From the NCBI GenBank assembly GCA_038380795.1, contig CM076261.1, positions 9,616,556 through 9,680,555 of the forward strand: DNA of 64,000 nt, written 5' to 3'. Source of the DNA: Pyrocephalus nanus. Its lineage: Eukaryota > Chordata > Aves > Passeriformes > Tyrannidae. Below the pieces are notes generated by a model. The model was not told the origin of the DNA. It made no database searches and was given only the letters and a program-made list of their open reading frames with translations. The number at the start of each line of letters is the position of its first letter. The first letter of the stretch is position 1. Shown here piece by piece: positions 61,585 through 64,000 of this stretch. A program made the position numbers and the translations under genes.

Positions 61585-61899
61585 TGGGGCAAAAATATTC
61601 AAACAATAACAAGCACTTGCTTCATGACAACAAATATTATCAGATTAATTTGGATACAATGTAATATTTTTTAATGTCATCTCTCAGTGGTCGATCACTC
61701 TGCTTTTCCAAAGTTCTCTTCTTTATACCACAGATGTTGCAATTGGTTAAAAATTCCCTACAGACAAAACGCCCACATTTTTACTTACATGACCCTCACC
61801 TGAGATAACCCTCTTCCTACAGGAAATGTGTCACCTCAGAAAACCTGCAAATGTGGTATCACAGATAGGAGTGAGGGAGCTTTTGAGGGATCAGAATCA

Positions 61900-61919
61900 G
61901 GGGTGGGAAAGGGGAGGGG
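61900..61919 (+). other. Canonical G-quadruplex motif
   Basis: Four G runs of 4, 3, 4 and 4 separated by 1, 3 and 1 bases fit the G3+N1-7 pattern. It is on the strand opposite to SPIRE1, so the G4 could form in DNA but not in the SPIRE1 transcript. Confidence 0.75.
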
Positions 61920-64000
61920 ATCTGCAAGGAAACAGGATGCTTAAGAGTAACCTACACCTCATACAACCACTCACACATATGTGAAACTGCACTGTTGAAT
62001 CTCTGTGGGAAAAAAAGAAATCAAAAAGCCAAGCGAAAACTGATAACCTGGGTAAAATGCACCTCAAAATAAAGCCCTTAATTTTGATCCATGGTCCCTA
62101 ATGGTATTAGGAACATAAGTGGATGCAGTGCTCTAAGCCATCTTATCACACAGATTTTTACTGAGGAGATGCCTCTCAATGGAACATTTATTCTGAAGGG
62201 GAGATAACTTCTGAGCAGATCAGCATTTGTTCAACATCACCTTGAACAGTTTGCCAGGCTGAAGCTACAAGAGACTATAAAGGCCTCTAATGAGGACTTG
62301 ACTCACAAAGCAGCATTGATGTACAAATCTACATTACAAGTAGTTATTGTAGCTATTTCACAATGCCCAGCCTGTGAGATGCAATCTCAGGTGGTCTACA
62401 CCTGTTCTGCAGGGCTACAGGCTGTCAAGGTCAGATATCTGGAGCTGGTTGTAACTTGAACTCTGTTGGAGTTCAGATAAATGCAGTTAAAGAGAGAAGA
62501 GAAAGCTTTAGTGTCTCCCAAGTATCCTATTCCAACAAAGAGCAAAGGGAAACAGAGAGAAAGTTTGTGTTAGCAACACAGGCTTGTCTCTGTCTTTTTT
62601 CCTTCCCTCTCCTGTCCCCAAACCCACAGGCATTGTTAGATGTTTAAATTTAGTTTCAGACAGCAGATGTCTTTTTCATAGCTCCTCCAAGCAAAATGAA
62701 ACAATAAAAGGGGGCTTCTTACAATTTTAAAGGGCAGAAAAGAGTCTGTTGAATCTCTTGCTGTTACTGTTAATTATGAATACTGAACAGATCCAATTAG
62801 AACCAACCATAAAGAAAAACATACGTAATCTACTCCTTTGGCATAGTGTGAACCATGCAAGGGGCAATGAAGCAACCCCCTGCCGGACATTTTAATTAAT
62901 TTTATTTTAAAAGAAATGCACAGATCAGGATTTAACAAGGATGTTTCTAGGAGCTGATATAAGATCACTGTTATAAGATTAAGCTTTAAAACCACATTCC
63001 ATTTTGAGGCAGTAGAATGCCTTGTCCTGATACATGAAAATCTCCTTATATGAGCAGAAGAGATTTCCTATTGTCATGGAATGGGCAACGCTAATTTTGC
63101 CATTTCTCAGCTCTCACATGCCTGAGTTCATAGGTTTTGTTTTGTGAAAGAAAGAAAGGATGGTGGGGGAGATAACAAAAATTAACTCTGTCAAAGCACT
63201 ACTATAAAGACACCTGTAAAATTGCAATCTTCAACCCAGAGCCTAAGCACAATACGAGGCTGCTGTCTTCCACATGGTCTGATTTATCCTTGGCAGCTAT
63301 TTGCAGAAGGAAATAGCCCTCCCTGATACTTCTGACCACAAATACTTGAAAAGTGTGTGGCCTGTCTCTCGTCCACCCCTGTGCTCTTCAACTCATTCTT
63401 TACCCTGTTTCTTCCCCTCATGGAAAAAACAAAGATGTATTGTGTTAAGCTCAGGCAGCCCTTTGCTGGTAAAACTTCTGTCTCCACTGACTGGAAGACT
63501 GGCTTAAAACATATCTGCATGTCTATGGCTTTGGTTTCAGGAACGATTTTTCTGAGCTTTAATAAAATCTTCCACCGTTTAGTCAAAGTAGACGTTTATA
63601 AATACCCACAAGATCTGTTGCACACAGTTAGTACAGTTAATCCTTAAATTTTATCCCCCTCTTTTCCTATAAGCCTCCATTGTCAATTAAGTGAGAACAG
63701 CAGAGACACTGAGCCCCCAGAGTTGAAATGGAAATCAGTGAAAGCTGCGCTCTCAGCACTTCAATTGCTGTAGAGCATTAAGTACTCTGAGAGCCAAGTT
63801 CTAGGTATTGGAGACTGGACATCTAAAGTTAGATTATCTGTACAACAAAATGAAAACATATTATGAAAATATATATTTGTAAAACCTTTTGAAATCACAG
63901 CAATTAATATAATGGCAAAGCCCATGTCAGAACCAAGTGTACTTTGAAATTTGATTTGAATGTTGCAATTACAACATAGGATGACTCTGTGAAAATCCTG

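Larger units (their letters stand above)
46244..64000 (-). other. SPIRE1: SPIRE1 intron upstream of the KIND exon (partial)
   Basis: 17.8 kb of AT-rich sequence up to the window edge. I searched the minus strand for the expected preceding coding segment (KLGYSQ-type, before VIESLG) and did not find it. Contents noted: (TA)13 at 52349-52374, an AAC-rich stretch at 56530-56590, poly(A)/(T) runs, short tandem duplications at 57512 and 59906, a pentanucleotide-like repeat at 61543, and a G-quadruplex motif at 61900-61919. No other gene was recognised. Confidence 0.8.

Overview
This is vertebrate nuclear DNA, most likely from a bird. It is AT-rich, has no bacterial gene organisation, has phase-compatible coding exons separated by long introns with GT/AG ends, and carries two interspersed repeats of the avian CR1 LINE type (12966-13442 and 18545-19215).

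One gene explains the window: SPIRE1, the actin nucleator spire homolog 1, on the minus strand. The sequence holds an internal part of it. Reading right to left (5' to 3' in the mRNA), the exons are 46007-46243 (KIND domain), 23722-23847 (end of KIND), 13515-13598 (linker), 11846-12010 (WH2-A and most of WH2-B), 5567-5653 (WH2-C) and 5057-5186 (WH2-D). Together they encode 276 residues plus one base in one continuous frame. They match SPIRE1 as I remember it, with no stop or frameshift. The start codon and first part of KIND lie beyond the right edge or were not recognised. The C-terminal half (Spir box, FYVE-like zinc finger) lies beyond the left edge. A further 33-base candidate microexon (17948-17980) has strong splice sites and would insert 11 residues between KIND and WH2-A in frame.

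Everything else is intron: 1-5056, 5187-5566, 5654-11845, 12011-13514, 13599-17947, 17981-23721, 23848-46006 (22 kb) and 46244-64000. The introns contain the CR1 copies, homopolymer and simple-sequence tracts, short tandem duplications, a hairpin, a G-quadruplex motif, a GATA-site cluster and a degraded tandem array. I see no second protein-coding gene, tRNA, rRNA, CRISPR array or viral element. The many open frames of 60-145 codons look like chance or repeat-derived frames.

As a system, the exons encode the part of SPIRE1 that makes actin filaments: KIND binds a formin (FMN1/FMN2) and the four WH2 motifs line up actin monomers. The most interesting item is the possible microexon at the KIND/WH2 junction. 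I see no wholly new biological system here.
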